A stretch of 64,000 nt of DNA, taken from the NCBI RefSeq assembly GCF_016735695.1, contig NZ_JAERQD010000001.1:62001-126000 (forward strand), given 5' to 3'. The DNA comes from Microvirga zambiensis WSM3693. Lineage in GTDB: Bacteria > Pseudomonadota > Alphaproteobacteria > Rhizobiales > Beijerinckiaceae. Made by a program: the position numbers and the translations under genes. Shown in pieces: positions 1 through 9,273 of the stretch; within the stretch, counting starts at the first letter, position 1; each line of letters begins with the position of its first letter. The notes below the pieces were generated by a model. The model ran no database searches. It was not told the DNA's origin and saw only the letters and a program-made list of their open reading frames with translations.

Positions 1-415
1 TCACGAGCTTCCCGTCCTCCACGCCCCGGAGGAAGCCGCGGAAACGCTTGCGGCCCTCCAGCGGAACGGCCATCTCGACCTTGGCCTCATAGCCGCCCCA
101 GCGCTCGAAGTCGCTGGCGCGCACCAGCGGGCGGTCGATGCCCGGCGAGGAGATTTCCAGGTGATAGGCCGTCGCGATCGGATCCTCAAGATCGAGCACC
201 GGCGAAATCGCCCGGCTCACGGTCTCGCAATCGCTCACGGACATGGTGCCGTCCGGCCTCTCGGCCATGATCTGCACGGTGCATCCGTTCGCGCCCGTGA
301 CACGCACCCGCACGAGATTGAACCCGAGATCTTCGATCACAGGCTCGACGATCGCCGCCACACGGGCAGCGACGCCGTTCTCCGTAATCAGCCGCTTGTC
401 GCGTTCGTTTGTCAT
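1..415 (-). CDS. rimP: Ribosome maturation factor RimP (partial, C-terminus beyond window)
   Basis: Reverse-strand frame of 138 complete codons running off the left edge, from ATG at 415. The protein begins [20 protein letters not shown] and continues with an [21 protein letters not shown] segment and a [14 protein letters not shown] segment, both characteristic of the RimP N-terminal domain. RimP binds the 30S subunit during its maturation. It lies downstream of metK and trmB on the same strand, the usual alphaproteobacterial order leading to nusA and infB, which would be outside the window. A terminator separates it from trmB, so it probably has its own promoter. Confidence 0.9.
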   Translation of the reverse strand, partial: MTNERDKRLITENGVAARVAAIVEPVIEDLGFNLVRVRVTGANGCTVQIMAERPDGTMSVSDCETVSRAISPVLDLEDPIATAYHLEISSPGIDRPLVRASDFERWGGYEAKVEMAVPLEGRKRFRGFLRGVEDGKLV

Positions 416-444
416 GGCTCTCCGACGCTCTGGCGTTCAAGCAA

Positions 445-475
445 TAAAAAAGAGCGGACCCCGGGGGGCCCACTC
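445..475 (-). terminator. Rho-independent terminator after trmB
   Basis: Read on the minus strand, a nine-pair GC-rich stem (arms 452-460 and 467-475, including G-U pairs) is followed by a run of six T. It lies between the trmB stop and the rimP start and separates the metK-trmB transcript from the rimP operon. Confidence 0.7.
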
Positions 476-583
476 TCGACCAGCAGCTTGACGCTGCAAC
501 CAGAGCTGACGTCGCAGATATACCGATTCAAGGCAAAAAAAGCAAGGGACCTGCAAAAGGCGGGTTTTCGGCGCCCTATCGGA

Positions 584-1267
584 TCAGATCCGGACGAAGG
601 TCAGGTAGCTCGGCACCCGGCCCTCGCGGATCGCCTTGGCCTCGTAGCGGGTGCCCGGCCAGCCCTCATAGGGCTTGCGCCAATCGTCGGCGCGGGTGGC
701 TGTCCAGCGGAAATGCCGGGAGCGATGGGCCCTTGTGAGAACCCAGCCGATATAATCGTCGATATCGCTCGCAAAGCGCAGCTCCGCTCCGGGCTTCATC
801 ACGCGTGCAAGCGTCTCGAGCATCTCGTCCGAGACGAGGCGGCGCTTGCGCTGCCGGCGCTTCGGCCAGGGATCGGGATAGAGGATGTAGACGCGGTCGA
901 AGGACGCATCGGGCAGGGTCGGCAGCAGGTCCGTGACGTCGTCGTCCCAGACGCGGATGTTGTCGAGACGCTCGTGCTCGATCACGGCCAGAAGCTTCGC
1001 CATGCCGTTCACGAAGGGCTCGCAGCCGACGATGTTGACGTCGCGATGGGTGCGGGCCTGAGCTGCCAGATGCTCGCCGCCGCCGAAGCCGATCTCGAGC
1101 CAGCTTTCCCGCGCGGCGCGGTTCGGGAACTGGCTGGGGAGGTCCTGGCCCGGAATCGCACGGATGGCGGGCAGCAGGTTCTGGATCAGCTCGTCCTGCC
1201 CGGCGCGCAGCTTCTTGCCTTTGCGGCGACCGAAGAAGGCACCGGCCCATTCGGAGGCTTCGCTCAT
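584..1267 (-). CDS. trmB: tRNA (guanine-N7-)-methyltransferase TrmB
   Basis: SAM-dependent enzyme that forms m7G46 in tRNA variable loops. The Rossmann SAM motif appears as LEIGFGGGEH, followed by VGCEPF and the family hallmark YILYPDPWPKRRQRKRRL; the C-terminal TRYEAKA segment is also typical. An open frame extends upstream to 1360, but the start at 1267 gives the family's usual N-terminus and has an AGGAG Shine-Dalgarno about 10 nt upstream; ATG 1276 is too close to that site. About 227 residues, a normal length. It follows metK on the same strand after a gap containing a strong hairpin. Confidence 0.93.
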   Translation of the reverse strand: MSEASEWAGAFFGRRKGKKLRAGQDELIQNLLPAIRAIPGQDLPSQFPNRAARESWLEIGFGGGEHLAAQARTHRDVNIVGCEPFVNGMAKLLAVIEHERLDNIRVWDDDVTDLLPTLPDASFDRVYILYPDPWPKRRQRKRRLVSDEMLETLARVMKPGAELRFASDIDDYIGWVLTRAHRSRHFRWTATRADDWRKPYEGWPGTRYEAKAIREGRVPSYLTFVRI

Positions 1268-1331
1268 CGGACGCATGCTCCTGACAACATCACGACCCGG
1301 ATCATAAATAACCCGGCGCTTTATACATTGA

Positions 1332-1358
1332 GAGCCGGTCCCTTTCGGGAACCGGCTC
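1332..1358. other. Long hairpin between metK and trmB
   Basis: Inverted repeat with arms GAGCCGGT.. / ..ACCGGCTC closing through a CCC-TTTC-GGG top. There is no T-run on either strand, so a processing or attenuation hairpin is more likely than an intrinsic terminator. Function unknown. Confidence 0.4.
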
Positions 1359-1411
1359 AACTTTAGGAATTCCCAGCGCCGCCGAAGGCAGGCTCGGCGG
1401 CCGGAACGCTT

Positions 1412-2590
1412 TTAGCGGAAGGCCGCCTTCAGACGATCGGCGAGGTCCGTGCGTTCCCAGGAGAAGCCGCCATCGGCCTGCGGCGTGCGGCCGAAATGGC
1501 CATAGGCCGAGGTGCGGGCATAGATCGGCCGGTTGAGGCCGAGATGGGTGCGGATGCCGCGCGGCGAGAGGTCCATGGCGTCCATGAGCACCGCCTCGAG
1601 CTTGCCCTCGTCCACCTTGCCGGTGCCGTGCAGGTCGACATAGATCGACAGGGGCTTGGCGACGCCGATGGCGTAGGAGAGCTGCAGGGTGCAGTTCTCG
1701 GCGAGGCCGGCTGCGACCACGTTCTTGGCAAGATAGCGGGCGGCATAGGCAGCCGAGCGGTCCACCTTGGTCGGATCCTTGCCCGAGAAGGCGCCGCCGC
1801 CATGCGGGGCCGCGCCGCCATAGGTGTCGACGATGATCTTGCGGCCGGTGAGGCCGCAATCGCCGTCGGGTCCGCCGATGACGAACTTTCCGGTGGGGTT
1901 CACGTGCCAGATCGTGTCGGCCGAGATCCAGCCGGACGGCAGCGTCTCGCGGATATAGGGCTCGACGATGGCGCGCACGTCGTCGGAGGACAGGGTCTCG
2001 TCGAGATGCTGTGTGGAGAGAACGATCTGGGTGGCCGCGACGGGCTTGCCGTTCTCGTAGCGCAGGGTGACCTGGCTCTTGGCGTCGGGGCCGAGCTTGG
2101 CGGCATCGCCGACCTTGCCCTTGCGGGCGGCGGTCAGGTTTTCGAGGATCTTGTGGGCGTAGTAGATCGGCGCCGGCATCAGCTCAGGCGTCTCGTTGCA
2201 GGCATAGCCGAACATGATGCCCTGGTCGCCGGCACCCTCGTCCTTGTTGCCGTCGGCATCGACGCCCTGGGCGATATGCGCCGACTGGGCGTGGAGATAG
2301 ACCGAGACGTCGGCGTTCTTCCAGTGAAAGCCTTCCTGCTCGTAGCCGATATCCTTGATCGCCTCGCGGGCAAGCTCGATCACCGTGTCCTTGGTGATGG
2401 AGTCAGGGCCGCGCACCTCGCCGGCGATGACGACGCGGTTGGTGGTGGCGAGCGTCTCGCAGGCCACGCGGGCCTCGGGCTCTGCAGCCAGATAGGCATC
2501 GACGACGGCATCGGAAATCCGGTCGCAGACCTTGTCCGGATGCCCCTCGGAAACGGATTCGCTGGTGAAAAGGTAGCTCGAGCGCCGCAC
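1412..2590 (-). CDS. metK: S-adenosylmethionine synthetase MetK
   Basis: Converts methionine and ATP to S-adenosylmethionine in the cytoplasm. Seen: N-terminal [20 protein letters not shown] with the ATP-binding His-Pro-Asp, central [10 protein letters not shown], and the C-terminal block [20 protein letters not shown]. The frame opens with a TTG at 2611, but the GTG at 2590 gives the common start [12 protein letters not shown] and has an AAGGA Shine-Dalgarno nine bases upstream, so I place the start there (392 residues). Upstream, towards the xre gene, is a possible promoter (TTGACC at 2684-2679 on the minus strand). I looked for a SAM riboswitch in the leader and could not recognise one. 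Confidence 0.95.
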   Translation of the reverse strand: MRRSSYLFTSESVSEGHPDKVCDRISDAVVDAYLAAEPEARVACETLATTNRVVIAGEVRGPDSITKDTVIELAREAIKDIGYEQEGFHWKNADVSVYLHAQSAHIAQGVDADGNKDEGAGDQGIMFGYACNETPELMPAPIYYAHKILENLTAARKGKVGDAAKLGPDAKSQVTLRYENGKPVAATQIVLSTQHLDETLSSDDVRAIVEPYIRETLPSGWISADTIWHVNPTGKFVIGGPDGDCGLTGRKIIVDTYGGAAPHGGGAFSGKDPTKVDRSAAYAARYLAKNVVAAGLAENCTLQLSYAIGVAKPLSIYVDLHGTGKVDEGKLEAVLMDAMDLSPRGIRTHLGLNRPIYARTSAYGHFGRTPQADGGFSWERTDLADRLKAAFR

Positions 2591-2690
2591 GATGGAGGTT
2601 CCTTCAGGCAATAGAATATCGGTGCCCGGGGGTCGGCCACAGGCTTCAAAGCATGGTCATGCCGCAGGCTTGCGGAAAGGTCAAGCGGAC

Positions 2691-2710
2691 GCGTTCGTTA
2701 TGACGAACGC
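2691..2710. other. Inverted repeat at the 3' end of the xre-family gene
   Basis: Perfect eight-base arms GCGTTCGT/ACGAACGC around TATG, overlapping the stop codon of the upstream regulator. No T-run follows. It could act as an mRNA-stabilising or regulatory hairpin in the metK leader. Confidence 0.35.
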
Positions 2711-3111
2711 TCGACCTCGTCCTGGGCGGCTAAGGAAGCGACCAGCTGCACGATGCTCTTGCGGACCTTTGAATTCTTGATGCCGGTAAAATGCCGCACC
2801 AGCTGCAGACCCTCGGGCGTCGACATCATATCGGCGACATAGGCCGGCGCACCACCGTCCGCGAAACCGGATTCGCCCTTGGTCGGCTTGATGCCGTCGA
2901 AAAAGAAATCGATATCGACACCCAGGATCCTGGCGATCTCGACGAGACGCGCCACGCTGATCCGGTTCATGCCCTTTTCGTATTTCTGAACCTGCTGGAA
3001 GGTCAGCCCCAGCATATCGCCAAGCTTTTCTTGGCTCATGCCAATAGAAACGCGGCGCATCCGCACTCGGCTACCAATTTCCTTATCGATCGACCCCGTC
3101 GACTTCTTCAT
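2698..3111 (-). CDS. XRE/Cro-type helix-turn-helix regulator
   Basis: Small cytoplasmic DNA-binding protein of 137 residues. The helix-turn-helix covers roughly residues 13-67: GSRVRMRRVSIGMSQEKLGD followed by LTFQQVQKYEKGMNRIS, a classic Cro/CI-type fold. The C-terminal half is specific to a rhizobial group of regulators conserved between lnt and metK. The frame could start at a TTG at 3132, but ATG 3111, preceded by a GAGGGGAC-type Shine-Dalgarno, gives the usual MKKSTGS-like N-terminus. It is co-oriented with lnt and metK. Its targets are unknown; autoregulation or control of metK is only a guess. Confidence 0.85.
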   Translation of the reverse strand: MKKSTGSIDKEIGSRVRMRRVSIGMSQEKLGDMLGLTFQQVQKYEKGMNRISVARLVEIARILGVDIDFFFDGIKPTKGESGFADGGAPAYVADMMSTPEGLQLVRHFTGIKNSKVRKSIVQLVASLAAQDEVERSS

Positions 3112-3160
3112 CGTGGCCTGTCCCCTCGGCAAAACTGACGCAACGGCAGGACATTGTTAC

Positions 3161-4765
3161 TTAAGGAGAGGTTGATTGGTGCCTGCGGCGCACAGTCAAG
3201 ATCATTAAGCAGATCGCAAGCGTGGCCGTCAAAGAAAACCTGCCCACCCTCCTATAAAGAGTAACGGGTTCCGCAACTGGAAGAGAAGCATCTAGAACGC
3301 CATCAACTCCCAGTGGCAATTCGTTCAGGATTCTCCCGAAGGGATCGATGATCGCGGAGATTCCCGTGTTGGCTGCCCTGACCAAAGGCAAGCCCTCCTC
3401 GACAGCCCGCAGACGGGCTTGGGCGAAATGCTGATACGGCCCCGGCGTCCGGCCGAACCAGGCATCGTTCGTCACGTTCAGGATCAAGTTAGGGCGGGGG
3501 CCGTCGGCCAGGATCTCGCCTGGAAAGATCGCCTCGTAGCAGATCGTCGCAGCCGTCGGAGGCAGGCCCGGAATCGCAAGTGTGGCCCGCTTCGCGCTCG
3601 GCTCGAATCCGCCGGGAATATGCACGAACTGGCGCAGGCCGAGCGAGCGGATCAGGGTATCGAGGAAACCCGGCACATACTCGCCGAAGGGGACGAGATG
3701 CACCTTGTCGTAGGAACCGAGGATCGTTCCGCGGTCGTCGATCACCTGGATCGCGTTGTAGAACTTGCCGACCTCCTCCCCCGGCAGGGGCTCGTCCATG
3801 CGCGCCGCACCCGTGATCAGAGCCGTGCCGGGTTCCAGCAGGGCAGCGATCTGCGCCAGGGAGGCGGGATCGCGATGGAGCAGGAAGGGAAAGGCCGATT
3901 CCGGCCAAATGATATGGGTCGGCGCGCCCGCACCGTCGTTCCAGCCAGGCCTGGCGCTCAGCGACAGGTAATGCCGCATGATCGGCGCACGGTTGCGTGG
4001 ATTGAACTTGGCGTCCTGGGGCAGGTTGGGCTGCATGATGCGCAGGCGCACATCCGGCACGCTGGGCGAGGCCTCAGCGGGCAGGCGCCAAAGACCGAAG
4101 CCCGCCATAGCGGCGAGCAGGGCGGCCGCAAGCGCCGGTGCCATCCAGCGCTCGTTTCGCGTCCGACCGGTGATCAGAACCGCCGGCGCCGCCCCGATGC
4201 AGAGGCTCAGGAAGGTCAGGCCGTAGAGGCCGACCATGGAGGCGGATTGCATCAGCCAGAGGTTCTGGCCGAGCGCCATGCCGGGGTTGTTCCAGGGAAA
4301 GCCGGTGAAGAGGTGTCCGCGCAGCCACTCGGCGATCGTCATGCCGACAGCGAAGGCGAGGATGCGCCAGGCATCGGGCAGCCAGAAGAGGCGGGCGAGG
4401 ACGAAGCCCAAGGCCGGGAAGACGGCGAGAACGGCCGGCAGGCCGAGAACCCCGAAGGGCATGGCCCAGGCGAATTGGTCGGCTTCCACCAGGAAGGCGG
4501 CACCGAGCCACCAGAGCCCGGCGACGAAATAGCCGAAGCCCCAGAACCATCCGAGAAAGGCTGCGGATCTATAGGGCGCCCATTGGGACGGGCCGTCCTT
4601 GACCGTCCCGTCGAGCAGCCAGATGACTGGTGCCAGCGACAGGGCGAGGGCGGGCAGGAAGCCGAAGGGCGGCATGGCCAAAGCCCCGACGGCCCCCGAT
4701 GCAAAGGCCGTCAGCCAGCGGCGCCAGCCCCTCAGGAGACCGGCGCGCTTCGCGAGCAGAATCAT
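3161..4765 (-). CDS. lnt: Apolipoprotein N-acyltransferase Lnt
   Basis: Inner-membrane enzyme that adds the third acyl chain to lipoproteins. The N-terminal half contains about six to seven hydrophobic helices; the C-terminal nitrilase-like domain carries the catalytic triad: Glu in WPESAFPF, Lys in YDKVHLVPFGEYVP and Cys in ICYEAIFPGE. At 534 residues the length is normal. Its ATG overlaps the corC stop by four bases (ATGA), implying translational coupling with corC. Same-strand order corC-lnt-xre-metK is conserved in Hyphomicrobiales. Confidence 0.95.
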   Translation of the reverse strand: MILLAKRAGLLRGWRRWLTAFASGAVGALAMPPFGFLPALALSLAPVIWLLDGTVKDGPSQWAPYRSAAFLGWFWGFGYFVAGLWWLGAAFLVEADQFAWAMPFGVLGLPAVLAVFPALGFVLARLFWLPDAWRILAFAVGMTIAEWLRGHLFTGFPWNNPGMALGQNLWLMQSASMVGLYGLTFLSLCIGAAPAVLITGRTRNERWMAPALAAALLAAMAGFGLWRLPAEASPSVPDVRLRIMQPNLPQDAKFNPRNRAPIMRHYLSLSARPGWNDGAGAPTHIIWPESAFPFLLHRDPASLAQIAALLEPGTALITGAARMDEPLPGEEVGKFYNAIQVIDDRGTILGSYDKVHLVPFGEYVPGFLDTLIRSLGLRQFVHIPGGFEPSAKRATLAIPGLPPTAATICYEAIFPGEILADGPRPNLILNVTNDAWFGRTPGPYQHFAQARLRAVEEGLPLVRAANTGISAIIDPFGRILNELPLGVDGVLDASLPVAEPVTLYRRVGRFSLTATLAICLMILTVRRRHQSTSP

Positions 4766-5784
4766 TCAGCGGCAGCGCTTTCAGGGCGCGGAGCGAGCGG
4801 CTGGCCCTCGCTGATTTCCACATCGGTGGCGACGACGCGGCGGTGGATGCGTAAGCGTTTCACCCGTCGGGGGTCGGCGTCCAGAACCTCGAATTCGAGG
4901 CCGGCGGGGCCGACGATCACCTCACTGCGCGAGGGCACGCGGCCGGCGAGCGTGACGATGAAGCCGCCGAGCGTGTCGATGTCCTCCGCGCCTTCCTCCT
5001 CGGTGAGATCGACGCCAAGCACCTCCTTGACCTCGTCGAGGCTGGCGCGGGCATCGGCGATGTAAGAGCCGTCGGTGGCCTGCGTGACGGTGAGGGTCGA
5101 ATCCTCGTCGTGCTCGTCCTCGATGTCGCCGACCACCATCTCGACCAGGTCCTCGATGGAGACGAGGCCGTCGGTGCCGCCATACTCGTCGATGACGAGG
5201 GCCATGTGGGTGCGCGTTGCCTGCATCCGCACCAGAAGGTCGATAGCCGGCATGGAGCGGGGCACGAAGAGGACGGGGCGCAGGATATTGGCGGAGGATA
5301 GGGTCATCGACAGGTCGATCTGACCGAGGCTCGGCGGCGGCGTCTTGTCATCCGTCCCCGCTCCCTGCGTGCCGTTGTCGGCACCCATGGCGATGAAATC
5401 GAGGAAGTCCCGGATATGGACCATGCCCTTCGGGTCGTCGAGGGTCTCGCCATAGACCGGCAGGCGGGAATGGCCCGCGGTGCGGAAGAGGCTCAAGAGG
5501 TCGCCCAGATTGGTGTCGGCCGACACCGCCACGATGTCGGCGCGGGGCACCATCACATCCTCCACCCGGATGCGGTGGAAGGAGAGCACGTTCTTGAGCA
5601 TCGCCCGCTCCCGGGGCGAGAAGTCCGTGTCCTCGACGGTCTCGGCGAGGGCATCCTCAAGATCGTGGCGGATGGATTCGCGGGGTTTCAGGCCGAGGCG
5701 GGTCAGAACCCGGTCGTACCAATGGTCGCGACCTTCGTCTGTCTCGGTGACAGGTCGGTCGCTACGACTTCGATCTTCGTTCAT
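4762..5784 (-). CDS. corC: CorC/HlyC-family CBS-domain protein (hemolysin-like)
   Basis: 340-residue cytosolic protein with two CBS motifs (from about residue 75: RVEDVMVPRADIVAVS, then VPRSMPAIDLLVRMQATRTH with DEYGGTDGLVSIEDLVE) and a C-terminal CorC_HlyC domain (FIVTLAGRVPSRSEVI). Proteins of this family are linked to magnesium/cobalt efflux, and the soluble forms are often labelled hemolysin C. This one lacks the N-terminal DUF21 membrane domain. It is overlapped at its 3' end by lnt and preceded by ybeY after a short gap. The exact substrate cannot be read from the sequence. Confidence 0.88.
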   Translation of the reverse strand: MNEDRSRSDRPVTETDEGRDHWYDRVLTRLGLKPRESIRHDLEDALAETVEDTDFSPRERAMLKNVLSFHRIRVEDVMVPRADIVAVSADTNLGDLLSLFRTAGHSRLPVYGETLDDPKGMVHIRDFLDFIAMGADNGTQGAGTDDKTPPPSLGQIDLSMTLSSANILRPVLFVPRSMPAIDLLVRMQATRTHMALVIDEYGGTDGLVSIEDLVEMVVGDIEDEHDEDSTLTVTQATDGSYIADARASLDEVKEVLGVDLTEEEGAEDIDTLGGFIVTLAGRVPSRSEVIVGPAGLEFEVLDADPRRVKRLRIHRRVVATDVEISEGQPLAPRPESAAAE

Positions 5785-5803
5785 GGTCGTGGGTTGTCAG
5801 CTC

Positions 5804-6280
5804 TCATGCTGCCATATCGCGGTAGGGGTCGGCGATGCCAAGGGTGGCGAGCGCCTTGACCTCCAGACCTTCCATGATCTCCGCCTCCGCCTCGACTTCG
5901 TGGTCGTAGCCGAGAAGATGCAGAACTCCATGGACGATCAAATGGGCAAAATGATGCGCGAGCTCCTTGGATTCCTCCTCGGATTCGCGCACCAGGGTCT
6001 CGTAAGCTAAAGCAATATCGCCGAGATGGCGAGGCCCCGTCGCTCCCGGCTGCTCCGGCGCCGGAAAGGACAGCACGTTGGTGGGCTTGTCCTTCGCCCG
6101 CCATGTACGGTTCAGCTCCCGGACCTGGGCATCGTCGGTGAGCATCACGCTCGCCTCAAATGCGCCCCCGGCCTCGTAAGTGACGGCGAGCGCGGCCTCG
6201 GCCGCCTTCTGCGCCAGGGCTTCCGCATCCGGCAGGCGTTCCCACGCGCCCGCCTCGATCATGATGCCGAGCTCGATCAC
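5804..6280 (-). CDS. ybeY: Endoribonuclease YbeY (rRNA maturation factor)
   Basis: Single-strand endoribonuclease required for 16S rRNA 3'-end maturation and 70S quality control. The diagnostic metal-binding motif HGVLHLLGYDHE (three His) lies near the C-terminus. Starts at GTG 6280, which overlaps the phoH stop by four bases (GTGA); an internal ATG at 6262 is an alternative. 158 residues, usual length. Operon position phoH-ybeY-corC is nearly universal in Proteobacteria. Confidence 0.93.
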   Translation of the reverse strand: MIELGIMIEAGAWERLPDAEALAQKAAEAALAVTYEAGGAFEASVMLTDDAQVRELNRTWRAKDKPTNVLSFPAPEQPGATGPRHLGDIALAYETLVRESEEESKELAHHFAHLIVHGVLHLLGYDHEVEAEAEIMEGLEVKALATLGIADPYRDMAA

Positions 6281-7374
6281 GGCCTGCGCTCCCGATAATC
6301 CTGGCGCGGCGGCTCCGGCGGCGCCTCGCGGGCAGCCTTGTCGTAGGCGGTGACGATGCGGCGCACGAGATCGTGACGCACAACGTCCTGCTCCTTGAAG
6401 ATGACGCGGGCGATGCCCTCGACCCCCTGCAGGATGCGCACCGCCTCGACGAGGCCCGATTTCTGGCCCGGCGGCAGGTCGATCTGCGACGGATCGCCGG
6501 TGATGATCATGCGCGAGCCTTCGCCGAGACGGGTCAGGAACATCTTCATCTGCATCGAGGTGGTGTTCTGCGCCTCGTCGAGCAGAACCAGCGCGTTGGT
6601 CAGCGTGCGCCCGCGCATGAAGGCCAATGGCGCGATCTCGATCATGCCGGTCTGCAGGCCGCGGTCCACGTGCCGGGCCTCCATGAAATCGTAGAGCGCG
6701 TCATAGATCGGGCGTAAGTAAGGATCGACCTTCTCGCGCATGTCGCCGGGCAGGAAGCCGAGGCGCTCGCCCGCTTCCACGGCGGGGCGCGAGATTATCA
6801 GGCGGTCCACCTGTCCCGCTTCGAGCAGCGACACCGCATAGCCGACCGCGAGCCAGGTCTTGCCGGTGCCGGCAGGCCCTTCCGCGAAGACGAGCTCGTT
6901 CTGCTTGATCGCCTTGATATAGGCGTTCTGCGCCGCGTTGCGGGCGCGCACCGCCCCGCGCCGGCGGGTGGAGATCTGGTCGAAGGCGGTCATGCCCGGA
7001 ACCGGCGGTTCCTCGGCGGCGGGAAAGAGGCTGCCCTGCAGGGTGCTTTCCTCGACCGCGCCGTCCACGTCGCCGGGGCCGAGCGCTCCGCCCTGGCGGG
7101 CGCGCTCATAGAGGCCTTCCAGCACGCGGCGTGCCATCTCGGAGGCTTCCGGCGTGCCCTTCACCGTGACCCGGTTGCCGTTGGCGATGGCGGTCACGTT
7201 GAGGCGCCGTTCCAGATGGGCGAGGTTCTGGTCGTATTGTCCGAAGACGAGGCTGGCGAGGCGGTTGTCCTCGAAGGTGAGGATGATCTCGGCCTCTTCG
7301 ACGACGCCGGGATGCAGGCTGCCGGCGTTCCGTCCCTTTTGTGCACGTGCGGTCGCGTTGTCCGCTGGGCTCAA
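6277..7374 (-). CDS. phoH: PhoH-like ATPase
   Basis: 365-residue PhoH-family protein: an N-terminal KH-like segment, Walker A GPAGTGKTW and Walker B ALVLLDEAQNTT followed by IITGDPSQIDLP. Family members are RNA-associated ATPases/helicases acting with YbeY in rRNA processing. The only plausible initiator is TTG at 7374, with an AGGAG Shine-Dalgarno six bases upstream and no nearby ATG. Coupled to ybeY by overlap. Confidence 0.92.
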   Translation of the reverse strand: MSPADNATARAQKGRNAGSLHPGVVEEAEIILTFEDNRLASLVFGQYDQNLAHLERRLNVTAIANGNRVTVKGTPEASEMARRVLEGLYERARQGGALGPGDVDGAVEESTLQGSLFPAAEEPPVPGMTAFDQISTRRRGAVRARNAAQNAYIKAIKQNELVFAEGPAGTGKTWLAVGYAVSLLEAGQVDRLIISRPAVEAGERLGFLPGDMREKVDPYLRPIYDALYDFMEARHVDRGLQTGMIEIAPLAFMRGRTLTNALVLLDEAQNTTSMQMKMFLTRLGEGSRMIITGDPSQIDLPPGQKSGLVEAVRILQGVEGIARVIFKEQDVVRHDLVRRIVTAYDKAAREAPPEPPRQDYRERRP

Positions 7375-7439
7375 ATGCCTCTCCTCTGAATGTTCGCCGC
7401 AAGGCTCGCGGCCAACGAATATGGGGTCTTTCGGTACAA

Positions 7440-7578
7440 CGATCTAGCGCATCGTGCGGAAAAGTGGCTCCGGTTTTCGCTTGCGCGGCCCGCTGGGTCC
7501 GCGCTCAACGATGCGCTCGTCAAACAGTGGAGCACCGGATTGGATCCCAAAAGTGGGTCCACTTTTGGGTCCGATGCT
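7440..7578. repeat. Composite intergenic repeat with CCAAAAGTGG palindrome
   Basis: The gap between miaB and phoH is filled by palindromic sequence. The right end (7543-7578) is an inverted repeat ATCCCAAAAGTGG/CCACTTTTGGGT followed by CCGATGCT; close relatives recur at 9173-9210 and 27783-27821. The left part (GCGCATCGTGCGGAAAAGTGG ... AACGATGCGC) is a second palindrome. These look like dispersed extragenic repeats and abut the miaB stop, so they may serve as 3'-end structures. Confidence 0.7.
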
Positions 7579-8937
7579 CTAAGCCGCTTCCTGGCTGCCG
7601 GATCCGACCCATTCCCCGAGCAGGCTGTTGGAGCCGGCCTGGGTGATCCGCACCGTCACGATCTCGCCGATGGCGTGGCTCTCGCTCGCGAAATGCACGG
7701 CCTGCAGATAGGGCGACTTGCCCGCCATCTGGCCCGGATGACGACCAGGCTTCTCCACGAGAACGTCGAGACTCTGGCCCACGGTTCCGCGATTGAAGGC
7801 CTGGCGCTGCACTTCCAGCAGAGTCTGCAGCCGCGCCAGACGCTCGGCCTTCACGGCCTCGCTCACCTGGTTCTCGATCTCCGCCGCAGGCGTGCCGGGG
7901 CGGGGGCTGTACTTGAACGAGAAGGAGCTGGCAAAGCCCACATCGGATATGAGCCGCATGGTCTCCTCGAACTCCGCATCGGTCTCGCCGGGGAAGCCGA
8001 CGATGAAGTCGGAGGACAGTGCCAGATTGGGCTGCGCCTTGCGGATGCGCTCGATCAGGCGGCGGTACTCGTCGCCGGTATGCTTGCGGTTCATCACGTC
8101 GAGAATGCGGTCGGAGCCGGATTGCACCGGCAGGTGAAGATAGGGCATCACCGCAGGCAGATCGCGATGGGCGGCGATCAGCTCGTCGTCCATGTCGCGC
8201 GGATGGCTCGTGGTGTAGCGCAGGCGTGCGATGCCGGGCACCTCCGCCAGGCGATGCAGCAGCCGGCCCAGCGACCAGACCGAGCCGTCCGGTCCCTCGC
8301 CGTGATAGGCGTTCACATTCTGCCCGATCAGCGTCAGCTCGCGCACGCCCGCATCGGCAAGGCGCAGGGCCTCGTCGAGGATTTTTGCGACCGGGCGCGA
8401 GACCTCCGCGCCGCGGGTATAGGGCACGACGCAGAACGTGCAGAACTTGTCGCAGCCTTCCTGAATGGTGAGGAAGGCCGACACGCCGCGGGTCCTGATG
8501 GCCGCCTTCGAGGGCTTGGGCAGATGATCGAACTTGTCCTCGACCGGAAATTCCGTGTCGACGATGCGATCAGCGCGCGACTTCTTCAAGAGCGCCGGCA
8601 GGTTGTGGTAGTTCTGCGGACCCACCACCACGTCCACGGCGGGCGCCCGGCGCAGAATCTCCTTGCCCTCGGCCTGCGCGACGCAGCCGGCGACGACAAC
8701 CCTGGTCTCCTGGCCCTGAGCCTGCCGCTCCTGCTTCAGCTCGCGCACGCGGCCGAGCTCGGAATAGACTTTCTCGGCGGCCTTCTCGCGGATGTGGCAG
8801 GTATTGAGGATGACGAGATCCGCCTCCTCCATCGCCTTGGTCTCGCTATAGCCTTCGGTCGCCAGCATGTCCGCCATGCGCTCGGCGTCATAGACGTTCA
8901 TCTGGCAGCCATAGGATTTGACGAAAACTTTTTTCAC
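7579..8937 (-). CDS. miaB: tRNA-2-methylthio-N6-dimethylallyladenosine synthase MiaB
   Basis: Radical-SAM methylthiotransferase acting on i6A37 of tRNA. N-terminal UPF0004 domain with cluster cysteines in [17 protein letters not shown] and [10 protein letters not shown]; the radical-SAM CxxxCxxC is [10 protein letters not shown]; a C-terminal TRAM domain follows. The open frame continues upstream to 9150 through repeat sequence. The GTG at 8937, giving [14 protein letters not shown], matches the family N-terminus, so I set the start there (452 residues) although its Shine-Dalgarno is weak. Confidence 0.93.
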   Translation of the reverse strand: MKKVFVKSYGCQMNVYDAERMADMLATEGYSETKAMEEADLVILNTCHIREKAAEKVYSELGRVRELKQERQAQGQETRVVVAGCVAQAEGKEILRRAPAVDVVVGPQNYHNLPALLKKSRADRIVDTEFPVEDKFDHLPKPSKAAIRTRGVSAFLTIQEGCDKFCTFCVVPYTRGAEVSRPVAKILDEALRLADAGVRELTLIGQNVNAYHGEGPDGSVWSLGRLLHRLAEVPGIARLRYTTSHPRDMDDELIAAHRDLPAVMPYLHLPVQSGSDRILDVMNRKHTGDEYRRLIERIRKAQPNLALSSDFIVGFPGETDAEFEETMRLISDVGFASSFSFKYSPRPGTPAAEIENQVSEAVKAERLARLQTLLEVQRQAFNRGTVGQSLDVLVEKPGRHPGQMAGKSPYLQAVHFASESHAIGEIVTVRITQAGSNSLLGEWVGSGSQEAA

Positions 8938-9057
8938 GAGGTCGGACCGCTTCTGCTTTGAAATCGAGCGCCCTTTTAAGCCTTTTATACGTGCAAGAGA
9001 ATAGCGGCCGTTTGGCTCAAGGAATCCCAGTTGCTTCGGCCGGTTGCAAACCCGTCT

Positions 9058-9246
9058 CGTCATCCCCGGGCTTGTCCCGGGGACCCACGTCTTCGCAGCG
9101 CCACGGTTCCCAAGAGCATCGGACGGATCCGTCTCGACCGATGCTCTCATTCAAGAAGAAAGCATCAGAATCATCCCAAAAGTGCAAATCCACTTTTGGG
9201 TCCGATGCATTAGACGTGGGTGGCCGGATCAAGTCCGGCCATGACG
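9058..9246. repeat. REP-like palindrome interrupted by a second repeat
   Basis: The outer arms (about 9058-9096 and 9213-9246) are the CGTCATCCCCGGGC-TTG-TCCCGGGG..ACCCACGTCTT palindrome family, found complete at 11274, 13938 and 20311. Between them are a palindrome AGAGCATCGG..CCGATGCTCT and a copy of the CCAAAAGTG/CCACTTTTGG repeat (9173-9210). It looks like one dispersed repeat nested in another. Confidence 0.75.
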
Positions 9247-9273
9247 GGCGGTGTGAGTTTCAGGCGATGTCTC

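Noticed and set aside
2591-2697. SAM riboswitch in the metK leader
   Set aside because: Searched by eye for SAM-II-like and other SAM-binding RNA landmarks; none recognised.
3419-5065. Long plus-strand frame of 548 codons
   Set aside because: Antisense to lnt and corC; Arg/Gly/Gln-rich composition typical of shadow frames in GC-rich DNA.
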